This document shows, in pieces, positions 39,198-47,635 of a stretch of DNA of 64,000 nt. A program made the translations under genes and the position numbers. The first letter of the stretch is position 1. Every line of letters starts with the position of its first letter. The notes below the pieces were generated by a model. The model worked only from the letters and a program-made list of their open reading frames with translations, was not told the DNA's origin and ran no database searches. Source of the DNA: Anaerotruncus sp. (lineage in GTDB: Bacteria > Bacillota > Clostridia > Oscillospirales > Acutalibacteraceae); contig CP091724.1 in assembly GCA_022009795.1 (NCBI GenBank), positions 1,401,501-1,465,500 on the forward strand. Direction: 5' to 3'.

Positions 39198-40225
39198 CTT
39201 ATTCTTACATCCTGTTTCGTTTGGAAGCGATAGCCGTATTGATCGAGAATATGCATTTTATTAAGTGCAATCATTGCGCCCTTTGAAACGCAAAGCTCTG
39301 CGCGCGGCGCGATGGAAACATCAAGCCCCAGTGCATTTGAAAAGAGCTTATCTATGCCGTAAATTTCAGAGCAGCCGCCCGTGATAATAATTCCGCTGTT
39401 TGTTACATCGGCAACTATCTGCGGAGTTGTGCGCTCAAAAAAATAACGCGTGCCGCGTCCGTAAGCTCTTCAAAAAGCGGCTTTAAGCATTCATATATTT
39501 CATTGCCCGTGATTTCAACAACGCACGGCATTCCGGAGAACATATCGCGCCCCTTTGCCTGCATGCTCACATCTTCTTCGCGCTCTACTGCGCCGCCAAT
39601 GCGGTTTTTGATTTCCTCCGACATTCTTTTGCCTATCAAAATGCCGTATTTTTCACGCATATATTTTGCTATTTCATCATCAAAGCGATTGCCTGCCACA
39701 CGAACGGTATCCACCTGGCTCATACTGCCCTGGCTGATAACCGCCATATCCGTGGTGCCACCTCCGATATCGATAACAAACGCTCCCGTGGGCTGCAAGG
39801 GATCAACCCCCGCACCGAAAGCGGCGCAAAGAGGCTCCTCCACAAGGCAAACGGACCTTGCGCCCGCGGAAATCATAACGGAAATAATCGTGCGCCTTTC
39901 AACATCCGTGGCAAGCGCCGAAACCGCGGCAACAACCCTGGGCTTAAAAAAATGCTTTTTTTGATTATTTTGTTTATAAAAAGCGCACCATCTGCACGGC
40001 AATTGAATAATTTGTGATGGCACCGCCCGCTATCGGCTGAATAACGGAAATTCCGCTCGGCTCGCGCCCCTCAAGATAATAAGCTCTTCTGCCGGCATAG
40101 AGCATTTTTTCGGTTTCCGTGTCATAAGCCACATAGGAGGGCTCGTTTACAACAACGCCCTTGCCCGGCACTGAGATCACCAAAGAGCTTGTGCCGAAAT
40201 CTATACCGAGATCATAACCAAACAT
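39194..40225 (-). CDS. MreB/Mbl-like actin-family cell-shape protein
   Basis: About 343 aa. ATPase motifs of the actin fold: phosphate-1 GYDLGIDFGTSSLVI, phosphate-2 FVIDIGGGTTDMAVI, adenosine loop GIIITGGCSEIYGID, and RTIISVMISAGARSVCLVEEP. MreB polymers guide side-wall synthesis at the inner membrane. Frameshifts near 39970 (T-runs) and near 39435 (A6). ATG 40225 after AAGGAA. It differs from housekeeping MreB in being outside an mreBCD cluster; it may be the Mbl/MreBH-like paralogue. Ends overlapping cobO (ATGA), an odd pairing. Confidence 0.87.
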
Positions 40226-40327
40226 ATTGTCATTCCTTAAAAACAAATTTATATAATCGGGAAGCCCGAAAATCATCAAAAATCGCGCAAATTTTTGAAT
40301 TAAATCAAAAACGCGCACAATTAAATG

Positions 40328-42567
40328 TTACTGTAAACGCCCCGAGTTGTCAACAGTTAAAAAGTGAAGAAGTGCACTGTAGCGCCTGCTTTTTTTATCG
40401 TTTTCAACCATTGCGCGCACCGCGCCTTCATTGCCGACGAGCACAAGCAGCTTTTTCGCCCTTGTGAGCGCAGTATAAAAAAAGATTTCTGTAAGCAAGC
40501 TTCGGCGGAGTGGCAAGCACCGGCATAACAACAGCGTCAAATTCCGAGCCTTGGCTTTTATGCACAGTCATGGCATAGGCAAGCTCAAGCTCGGTGGCAT
40601 TTGCAAAGGAATACATTGCCTCTTTATCGTCAAACACAACATTGATTATATCGCTTGCCTTATCAACGCGGGTGAGCACGCCCACATCGCCGTTGAAAAA
40701 CACCCATGCCGTTTTCACCGCTTTTAAACCACGGCACATCATAATTATTTTTTTAATTTGCATAACCTTATCGCCCTCGCGCAGGGTGTAGCCGCGAACG
40801 GTGATTTCGCGTTTGCCTTTTGCGGGCGGATTGAGCTTTTGCTGCAAAATTCGATTTATGTTTTGCGAACCCAGCTCACCCATGCGAGACGGACAGAGCA
40901 CCTGAATATCGCCCACGGAATCAAAGCCGTAAGCCTGCGGCAGGCGGCGTGTAACAAGATCTGCGATTTTACCGGAGGCGGTGTAAGGCGATTGCTCGTG
41001 CACCAAAAAGAAATCCGATTCGGGCGAATTATCATCCGTTACGGGCATTTCGCCGCGCACAACCCTGTGTGCATTGGTAACTATCCTGCTCTGCATTGCC
41101 TGGCGAAAAATCTTATCAAGCTCCACAACGGGGATAAGCCCGCTTTTTCGCAAATCGGAGAGCACATTTCCCGCGCCCACAGGCGGCAATTGGTCTTTAT
41201 CGCCCACCAAAATAAGCCTTGAATGAAGCGGCAAAGCATCCAGCAGTGAAGAAAACAAAAATATATCAACCATTGAAAGCTCATCTATTATAACGGCGTC
41301 CGCCTCGAGCGGATTTTTCCTGTTTCGCGCGAAGACGGATTTATTTTCGTCGTCCTTAAATTCTGCTTCAAGCAGGCGATGCAGAGTTTTTGCCTCACAG
41401 CCCGTTAATTCCGTCATCCTTTTTGCGGCTCTGCCGGTGGGAGCGGCAAGTGCCACATTCAGCCCGTGATTTTTCATCAGGGTTATCATGCCCTTAACCG
41501 TGGTGGTTTTGCCCGTGCCGGGGCCGCCCGTTAAAATCAGCATGCCTTTATTGACCGCAATTTCGATTGCCTCGCGCTGTTTTTTTCGTCAAAAAAACAA
41601 TATTATTTGAACTTTCAAAAGCGAAAACCTCGCTTTGAAAAAAATTTCCACTTGGCGGGGCGGGTAACTCACCATAACCTTAATGCGATCGGCAATATCA
41701 TGCTCGGCATTATATGCCTCAGGGGTGAAAAGAAATTCTTTTCCGTCTATTTCCTCATTCATAAGGCGATGGTTTTCAACCGCAGAATCAACGGCGATTT
41801 CCGCCGCATCCTCACTGCAATCAAGATAAGAAACCGCCGTTTTTACAACGCTTGAGCGTGGCAGGCAGGTGTGCCCGTTTGCGATATTATGCTCAACTAT
41901 ATGTGCGGCAAGCGCCTCGGCGCGAACGGTATCCTGCACGGCAATTCCGTGCTCCACGGTTAATTCATCACATCTGTCAAAACTTATAATTCCGCAGGCA
42001 ACGAATGAAAAAGGATTATCTTCAAACATTTCAGCCGCGTTATCCTTAAAAAACTTATATGCATTAAGCGCTTCTTTCTGGGTAAGGCCGTTATTTATGA
42101 GAGCGGCAAGAGTTTCGCGCGAGCCGCATATTTTTCATTAAACGATTTTTTTGCATTTCGCGCGCCTTGGTTCTGCTTATTCCTTTTATCGAAGCAAGGC
42201 GGTTTAAATCATTTTGCAAAACATCAAAGGTTTCCGCGCCGAATTCATCCACTATTTTTGATGCGGTGGCAGGGCCGATTCCGCGCACGATTCCGCTTGA
42301 AAGATAATTAAGCATTCCGGCGGCGTTTTCGGGCATGGTAAGCTTAATTGAATCCGCTTTCAGCTGCCTGCCGAAGGTGGGGTGCATAACCCATTCGCCG
42401 CAGGCTTCTATTTGAACGCCCTCGGCAACAGGCAGTGAATTGCCCACAACGGTTACGGCATCGTCGCCCGCAGAAACGGTCATAACCGTGTATCCGTTTT
42501 CCTCGTTATAATAGGTTACATCCTCAACGGTGCCCTTTTAATTTTTTCAGCCTGATTTTTCTGCCAT
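40328..42567 (-). CDS. recD2: RecD2-type ATP-dependent DNA helicase (SF1B)
   Basis: About 745 aa. N-terminal OB-like domain (GTVEDVTYYNEENGYTV), helix-hairpin-helix region (YLSSGIVRGIGPATASKIV), then the helicase core: Walker A ILTGGPGTGKTTTVKGM, motif II DAVIIDELSMVD, VGDKDQLPPVGAGNV, and late motifs ELAYAMTVHKSQGSEFD and FYTALTRAKKLLVLVG. RecBC-independent RecD2 helps in DNA repair and mismatch processing in Firmicutes. Breaks near 42555 and 42540 (two compensating), 42115, 41590 (T7) and 40490. ATG 42567. Confidence 0.9.
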
Positions 42568-42750
42568 AACCGCTCCGTTTGCTGCTTTGAAAAAAATGAT
42601 TTGTTTGAGTGTTTGTTTTAAATATATTTATATAAAAAAAGCGCATTTTGCCGTGTTTGCGCTTTTTGGAAACATCCGCCTTGCCGGCATATCCTTAAAT
42701 CTGAATCTTAATGTTTAATAAGCACATCAATTTTTCAATTCGGATTGTGT

Positions 42751-42915
42751 TTCGTGAGGTTATTATACATTCAATTTCTGCCGGAACGGCAGCGAGAAAA
42801 AGCACATTTATCATTTCAGTGCTTTTTCGAGTAGGCGAAGCCTTAAATTGAATATACAATGTTCTCCGAAGCAATCGAAATCTTCGATTTCGCTCTGCTT
42901 CGTGAGGTTATTATA
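42751..42915. repeat. Structured intergenic element bounded by 17-bp direct repeats
   Basis: TTCGTGAGGTTATTATA occurs at 42751-42767 and again at 42899-42915, 148 bp apart. Between them: an outer inverted repeat ATTCAATTT (42769-42777) / AAATTGAAT (42845-42853) enclosing two perfect hairpins, CTGCCG-GAA-CGGCAG (42778-42792) and AAAAAGCAC...GTGCTTTTT (42797-42827). This makes a three-way-junction shape. A further inverted pair (GAAATC / GATTTC) lies at 42877-42892. It resembles a small non-autonomous mobile repeat or a structured RNA. No coding capacity. Confidence 0.6.
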
Positions 42916-42938
42916 ACACACCCGCAAAGTGTGGGCAA
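42910..42938 (-). promoter_or_regulatory. Possible promoter of recD2
   Basis: Minus-strand TTGCCC (42933-42938), 17 nt, TATAAT (42910-42915); the -10 lies inside the second copy of the 17-bp repeat. It would start just after the tuf terminator and give a leader of about 335 nt containing the structured element. Confidence 0.45.
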
Positions 42939-42967
42939 GAAAAAACAGGCAGGGAAAACCCTGCCTG
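42938..42967 (-). terminator. Terminator of the rpoBC-str operon after tuf
   Basis: Minus-strand CAGGCAGGG-TTTT-CCCTGCCTG, a perfect 9-bp stem, then TTTTTT. Confidence 0.93.
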
Positions 42968-42984
42968 CGAATAATTATTATAAA

Positions 42985-44181
42985 TTACTCTTCGATTTCT
43001 GTAACAACGCCTGAACCTACTGTTCTGCCGCCTTCACGAATAGCGAAACGAAGTCCCTTTTCGATAGCGATAGGAGTGATAAGTTCAACATCCATAACGA
43101 TGTTATCGCCGGGCATGCACATTTCAGTGCCTTCCGGAAGAGTGATAACGCCGGTAACGTCAGTTGTTCTGAAATAGAACTGAGGACGATAGTTGTTGAA
43201 GAAAGGAGTATGACGGCCGCCTTCGTCCTTAGTAAGAACATAAACCTGGCCCTTGAACTTTGTGTGCGGGTGAATTGAACCCGGCTTTGCAAGAACCTGG
43301 CCGCGCTGAATCTCTGTTCTCTGAATACCACGAAGAAGTGCGCCTACGTTGTCGCCAGCTTCTGTGAAGTCAAGAGACTTACGGAACATTTCAAGACCTG
43401 TGCAAACAGTCTTCTTGATTTCGGGCTTAATACCAACGATTTCAACTTCCTCGTTGAGCTTAAGGATACCACGCTCTACCTTACCGGTTGCAACGGTGCC
43501 ACGGCCGGTGATGGTCATAACATCCTCAACAGGCATAAGGAAGGGAAGGTTTTCATCGCGCTCAGGAGTCGGGATATAAGTGTCAACAGCTTCAAGGAGC
43601 TCTCTGATGCAATCGCAAGCAGGATCGTCATTTGAAGGAGCCTGAAGAGCAAGAAGAGCGGAACCTCTGATGATCGGGGTATCGTCGCCCGGGAATTCAT
43701 ACTCGCTGAGAGTATCGCGGATTTCCATTTCAACGAGGTCAAGAAGTTCTTCATCGTCTACTTGGTCTACCTTGTTCATGAATACAACGATGTAGGGAAC
43801 GCCAACCTGACGAGCAAGAAGAAGGTGCTCTTTAGTTTGAGCCATCGGGCCGTCGGTAGCAGCGATAACAAGGATAGCACCGTCCATCTGAGCAGCGCCG
43901 GTGATCATGTTCTTGATGTAGTCGGCGTGGCCGGGGCAGTCAACGTGTGCATAGTGACGGGTTTCTGTTTCATACTCAACGTGAGCAGTGTTAATTGTGA
44001 TACCACGTTCTCTCTCTTCGGGAGCCTTATCGATATCAGCATAATCTTCAAACTTAGCATGGCCTTCGTTTGCAAGATACTTTGTGATAGCAGCTGTAAG
44101 AGTAGTCTTACCGTGGTCTACGTGACCGATCGTACCGATGTTTACATGCGGCTTGGAACGGTTAAATTTTTCTTTAGCCAT
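42985..44181 (-). CDS. tuf: Elongation factor Tu
   Basis: 398 aa, uninterrupted. G-domain motifs GHVDHGKTTLTAAI, DCPGHADYI and NKVDQVDDEE; effector region APEERERGITI; C-terminal FYFRTTDVTGVITLPEG. Delivers aminoacyl-tRNA to the ribosome. SD AAGGAGGAAA before the ATG. Has a likely internal promoter upstream in addition to operon transcription. Confidence 0.98.
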   Translation of the reverse strand: MAKEKFNRSKPHVNIGTIGHVDHGKTTLTAAITKYLANEGHAKFEDYADIDKAPEERERGITINTAHVEYETETRHYAHVDCPGHADYIKNMITGAAQMDGAILVIAATDGPMAQTKEHLLLARQVGVPYIVVFMNKVDQVDDEELLDLVEMEIRDTLSEYEFPGDDTPIIRGSALLALQAPSNDDPACDCIRELLEAVDTYIPTPERDENLPFLMPVEDVMTITGRGTVATGKVERGILKLNEEVEIVGIKPEIKKTVCTGLEMFRKSLDFTEAGDNVGALLRGIQRTEIQRGQVLAKPGSIHPHTKFKGQVYVLTKDEGGRHTPFFNNYRPQFYFRTTDVTGVITLPEGTEMCMPGDNIVMDVELITPIAIEKGLRFAIREGGRTVGSGVVTEIEE

Positions 44182-44226
44182 TGGGATTTCCTCCTTAGAA
44201 TTTCAATTGAATAAATTGTTATAATT

Positions 44227-44255
44227 ATTTTATCAAAGCGTTGATGAAATATCAA
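44227..44255 (-). promoter_or_regulatory. Possible internal promoter before tuf
   Basis: Minus-strand TTGATA (44250-44255), 17 nt, TAAAAT (44227-44232), in the 107-bp gap between fusA and tuf. Confidence 0.5.
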
Positions 44256-44288
44256 GGCTTTTTAATGATTTTTATTGTTAATTATCCG

Positions 44289-46385
44289 TTAATCAGTCTT
44301 TTTGGCGCGTGAAGAAATGATATCTTCTGCAATAGACTTCGGAACGGGTTCATAACCATCGGGTTCCATGGTGTATTGACCACGACCCTGAGTTTTGGAA
44401 CGAAGATCATTTACATAACCGAACATTTCGGAAAGCGGAACGCGGGCATTGATTTGCTTAGCGCCTGATCTGTCTTCCATACCTCTGATAAGACCACGGC
44501 GAGAGTTAAGATCGCCGATAACATCGCCCATGTATTCCTCGGGAACGATAACCGTTACCTTCATCATAGGCTCAAGGATAACGGGCTTAGCCTTTTTGGC
44601 AGCATCCTTGAATGCCATAGAACCGGCAATCTTGAACGCCATTTCAGAGGAGTCAACTTCATGATAAGATCCATCATAAAGCTCAACTTTGATATCAACC
44701 ATCGGGTAACCTGCAAGAACACCGCTCTTCATAGCGCCCTGAATACCTGCATCAACAGCGGGGATATATTCCTTGGGAATAGCACCGCCGACAACGGAGT
44801 TAACAAATTCATAGCCCTTGCCGATTCCTTCTTCATCAAGGTTGGGCGACATACGGATTTTAACATGACCGTATTGGCCCGAACCGCCGGACTGACGCTT
44901 ATATTTAGTGTCTGACATGGAATCTGTGGTGATGGTTTCTTTATATGCAACCTGAGGAGCACCGACATTTGCCTCTACCTTAAATTCGCGGAGCATACGG
45001 TCTACGATAATTTCAAGGTGAAGCTCGCCCATACCGGCGATGATTGTTTGGCCTGTTTCCTCATCGGTATATGCCTTGAATGTGGGATCTTCTTCTGCAA
45101 GCTTTGCAAGAGCGATGCCCATTTTTTCCTGGCCTGCCTTGGTTTTGGGCTCAATGGCAACGCGGATAACGGGATCCGGGAAGTTCATTGATTCAAGGAC
45201 AATCGGATGATCTTCATCGCAAAGAGTATCACCGGTGGTGGTGTTTTTAAGACCTACAGCGGCAGCGATATCACCCGCATAAACGGTTTCGATATCTTCT
45301 CTGTGGTTTGCATGCATTTGAAGAATACGGCCGATTCTTTCTTTATTGCCCTTAACGGAGTTGTAAACCTGAGAGCCTGCATTAAGAGTGCCCGAATAAA
45401 CGCGGAAGTAGCAAATCTTACCTACAAACGGGTCGGTGGCAATCTTGAATGCAAGAGCCGAGAACGGCTCGCTGTCGGACGAATGACGGAATTCTTCCTC
45501 ATCCGTGTCGGGGTTTACACCCTTGATTGATTCAACATCTGTGGGAGCAGGCATGAAATCAACAATCGCATCAAGAAGCGGCTGAACGCCCTTGTTTCTG
45601 TAAGAAGTGCCGCAGGTGATCGGAACCATCTGGCAAGCGCAGGTTGCTTTTCTGATTGTTTTCTTGATTTCATCAACGGTGAGCTCTTCGCCTTCAAAAT
45701 ACTTATCCATAAGAGCTTCGTCCTGCTCTGCAACAGCTTCGATAAGCTTATCGCGATATTCCTGAGCAAGCTCCTTCATTTCCTCCGGAATTTCCTCGCG
45801 GCGAATATCGTTTCCGAGATCGTCGTAATAAATTTCGGCATCCATGTTAATAAGGTCTACGATACCTCTGAAGGTATCCTCGGAACCGATCGGAAGCTGA
45901 ATCGGAACTGCATTGCATTTAAATCTTTCTTTTACCATGTTGAGAACATTGTAAAAGTCTGCACCCATAATATCCATCTTATTTACATAGATCATACGGG
46001 GTACATTATATTCGTCAGCCTGGCGCCAAACGGTTTCAGACTGAGGCTCTACGCCGCCTTTTGCACAAAGAACGGTAACAGAGCCGTCAAGCACACGAAG
46101 GGAACGCTGAACCTCAACAGTGAAGTCAACGTGGCCCGGTGTGTCGATAATATTGATTCTATGTTTTTTCCAGAAGCAAGTTGTTGCAGCGGAGGTGATT
46201 GTGATACCTCTTTCCTGCTCTTGTGCCATCCAGTCCATAGTAGCGGCGCCGTCGTGGGTTTCACCGATTTTGTGGTTAATACCCGTATAATAAAGGATAC
46301 GCTCGGTAGTGGTTGTTTTACCGGCATCGATATGCGCCATAATACCAATATTTCTTGTCATCTCAAGCGACACTTTTCTTGGCAT
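44289..46385 (-). CDS. fusA: Elongation factor G
   Basis: 698 aa, uninterrupted. G1 AHIDAGKTTTTERILYY, G3 DTPGHVDFTVEV, G4 NKMDIMGADF; domain IV RQSGGSGQYGHVKIRM and the tip loop sequence family-normal. Translocates tRNA and mRNA after peptide bond formation. Lies in the usual order rpsG-fusA-tuf. Confidence 0.98.
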   Translation of the reverse strand: MPRKVSLEMTRNIGIMAHIDAGKTTTTERILYYTGINHKIGETHDGAATMDWMAQEQERGITITSAATTCFWKKHRINIIDTPGHVDFTVEVQRSLRVLDGSVTVLCAKGGVEPQSETVWRQADEYNVPRMIYVNKMDIMGADFYNVLNMVKERFKCNAVPIQLPIGSEDTFRGIVDLINMDAEIYYDDLGNDIRREEIPEEMKELAQEYRDKLIEAVAEQDEALMDKYFEGEELTVDEIKKTIRKATCACQMVPITCGTSYRNKGVQPLLDAIVDFMPAPTDVESIKGVNPDTDEEEFRHSSDSEPFSALAFKIATDPFVGKICYFRVYSGTLNAGSQVYNSVKGNKERIGRILQMHANHREDIETVYAGDIAAAVGLKNTTTGDTLCDEDHPIVLESMNFPDPVIRVAIEPKTKAGQEKMGIALAKLAEEDPTFKAYTDEETGQTIIAGMGELHLEIIVDRMLREFKVEANVGAPQVAYKETITTDSMSDTKYKRQSGGSGQYGHVKIRMSPNLDEEGIGKGYEFVNSVVGGAIPKEYIPAVDAGIQGAMKSGVLAGYPMVDIKVELYDGSYHEVDSSEMAFKIAGSMAFKDAAKKAKPVILEPMMKVTVIVPEEYMGDVIGDLNSRRGLIRGMEDRSGAKQINARVPLSEMFGYVNDLRSKTQGRGQYTMEPDGYEPVPKSIAEDIISSRAKKTD

Positions 46386-46411
46386 AATATCCTCCTATTC
46401 CGATACTGGGA

Positions 46412-46882
46412 TCAATACCTGAAATGAGCAAATGCTTTGTTTGCCTCTGCCATTTTATGTGTATCATCGCACTTCTTAACTGCGCCGCCGGTTTTATTTA
46501 CGGCATCCATGATTTCCGCAGCAAGGCGTTCCTTCATAGTTCTTTCGGAACGCTGGCGTGAATATGCTGTTATCCAGCGCAAGCCCAAAGTTTGGCGCCT
46601 TTCGGGGCGAACTTCAAGCGGAACCTGGTAAGTTGCACCGCCGACACGGCGAGCCTTTACCTCAAGAACGGGCATAACGTTTTCCATAGCAGCTTCAAAA
46701 GTTTCTAACGGATCGTTGCCTGTTTTTTCTTTAATGATGTCAAATGCACCGTAAACGATTTTCTGTGCGACACCCTTTTTTCCATCATACATGATGTTGT
46801 TGATAAGACGGGTTACCAGCTTTGAATTATAAAGCGGATCCGGCAAAACATCACGCTTAGCGATTTGGCCTCTTCTTGGCAT
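46412..46882 (-). CDS. rpsG: 30S ribosomal protein S7
   Basis: 156 aa, uninterrupted. MPRRGQIAKRDVLPDPLYNS, VARRVGGATYQVP-like segment (KARRVGGATYQVPLEV), RWITAYSRQRSERTM, DTHKMAEANKAFAHFRY at the end. Binds the 3' major domain of 16S rRNA. SD GGAGGGAAG. Confidence 0.98.
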   Translation of the reverse strand: MPRRGQIAKRDVLPDPLYNSKLVTRLINNIMYDGKKGVAQKIVYGAFDIIKEKTGNDPLETFEAAMENVMPVLEVKARRVGGATYQVPLEVRPERRQTLGLRWITAYSRQRSERTMKERLAAEIMDAVNKTGGAVKKCDDTHKMAEANKAFAHFRY

Positions 46883-47011
46883 CTTCGCTTCCCTCCTTCA
46901 TAATTTTAATGAGTTCATAGGTACTCGGTTTTTCCGTGGAGTCAACAAGTAGGCTATACCGCATATATATAATATAAGGTATAAACTATTGTTTTATCCT
47001 AAAAGAGCTGC

Positions 47012-47434
47012 TTATTTCTTTGCAGCTTTCGGCTTCTTGGCGCCGTACTTAGAGCGGCTTTGCATTCTGCCGTTTACGCCCTGAGTATCAAGAGTGCCGC
47101 GGATGATGTGGTAACGCACACCGGGAAGATCCTTAACACGGCCGCCGCGAACCATAACTACGGAGTGCTCCTGAAGGTTGTGACCAACGCCGGGGATGTA
47201 TGCGGAAACCTCCATGCCGTTTGTTAAACGAACACGGGCGATTTTACGAAGAGCAGAGTTCGGCTTCTTCGGGGTGGCTGTTTTAACAGCTGTGCATACA
47301 CCGCGCTTTTGAGGAGAGCAGTTATCATTCATAACATTCTTCTTGGTATTGAGGCTCTTTAAAAGTGCAGGTGCTTTTGCCTTTTTCTCAACAGACTTTC
47401 TGCCTGTTCTTACTAATTGGTTAAAGGTAGGCAA
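47012..47434 (-). CDS. rpsL: 30S ribosomal protein S12
   Basis: 140 aa. Reads (M)PTFNQLVRTGRKSVEKK, KRGVCTAVKTATPKKPNSAL, and VRYHIIRGTLDTQGV. The streptomycin-linked Lys residues in TPKKPNSALRK and GRVKDLPGVRYH are wild type. Start is TTG at 47434, 11 nt after AGGAG; deletion of one T would make it ATG, so a call error is possible. A 6-bp hairpin (TGCGCA) stands upstream of the SD. Confidence 0.96.
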   Translation of the reverse strand: MPTFNQLVRTGRKSVEKKAKAPALLKSLNTKKNVMNDNCSPQKRGVCTAVKTATPKKPNSALRKIARVRLTNGMEVSAYIPGVGHNLQEHSVVMVRGGRVKDLPGVRYHIIRGTLDTQGVNGRMQSRSKYGAKKPKAAKK

Positions 47435-47463
47435 TAGTTTATATCTCCTTTCTGCAAAATTTA

Positions 47464-47557
47464 TGCGCAATAATATGCGCATACACTGCGGTTTCACAAA
47501 TTTGAAGCCGCCGTATATACGCACATATTGAGGCGGGCACAAAGCCCACCTCAATAT
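47464..47557 (-). promoter_or_regulatory. Two hairpins in the rpoC-rpsL gap
   Basis: TGCGCA-TATTAT-TGCGCA (47464-47481) and a 14-bp near-perfect stem around GGGC/GCCC (47525-47557, ATATTGAGG...CCTCAATAT). Neither has a T-run on the minus strand, so they look like processing or stability elements, not terminators. Confidence 0.5.
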
Positions 47558-47602
47558 TTTGTGCAACTGTGACAAAATAATTAAAAATATTTGTGCAATG
47601 CG

Positions 47603-47630
47603 GTATTATCCCTGCTCACACAGTTATCAA
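47603..47630 (-). promoter_or_regulatory. Possible promoter before rpsL
   Basis: Minus-strand TTGATA (47625-47630), 16 nt, TAATAC (47603-47608), just after the rpoC stop. The -10 is weak, so low confidence. Confidence 0.35.
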
Positions 47631-47635
47631 TTATA

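Larger units (their letters stand above)
42568..42984. other. 417-bp intergenic region between recD2 and tuf
   Basis: No gene. Contains the tuf terminator (42938-42967), a possible recD2 promoter (42910-42938), a repeat-flanked structured element (42751-42915), and at 42640-42675 an imperfect hairpin (AAAAAGCGCA...TGCGCTTTTT) that could be a terminator-like element in the recD2 leader. Confidence 0.6.
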
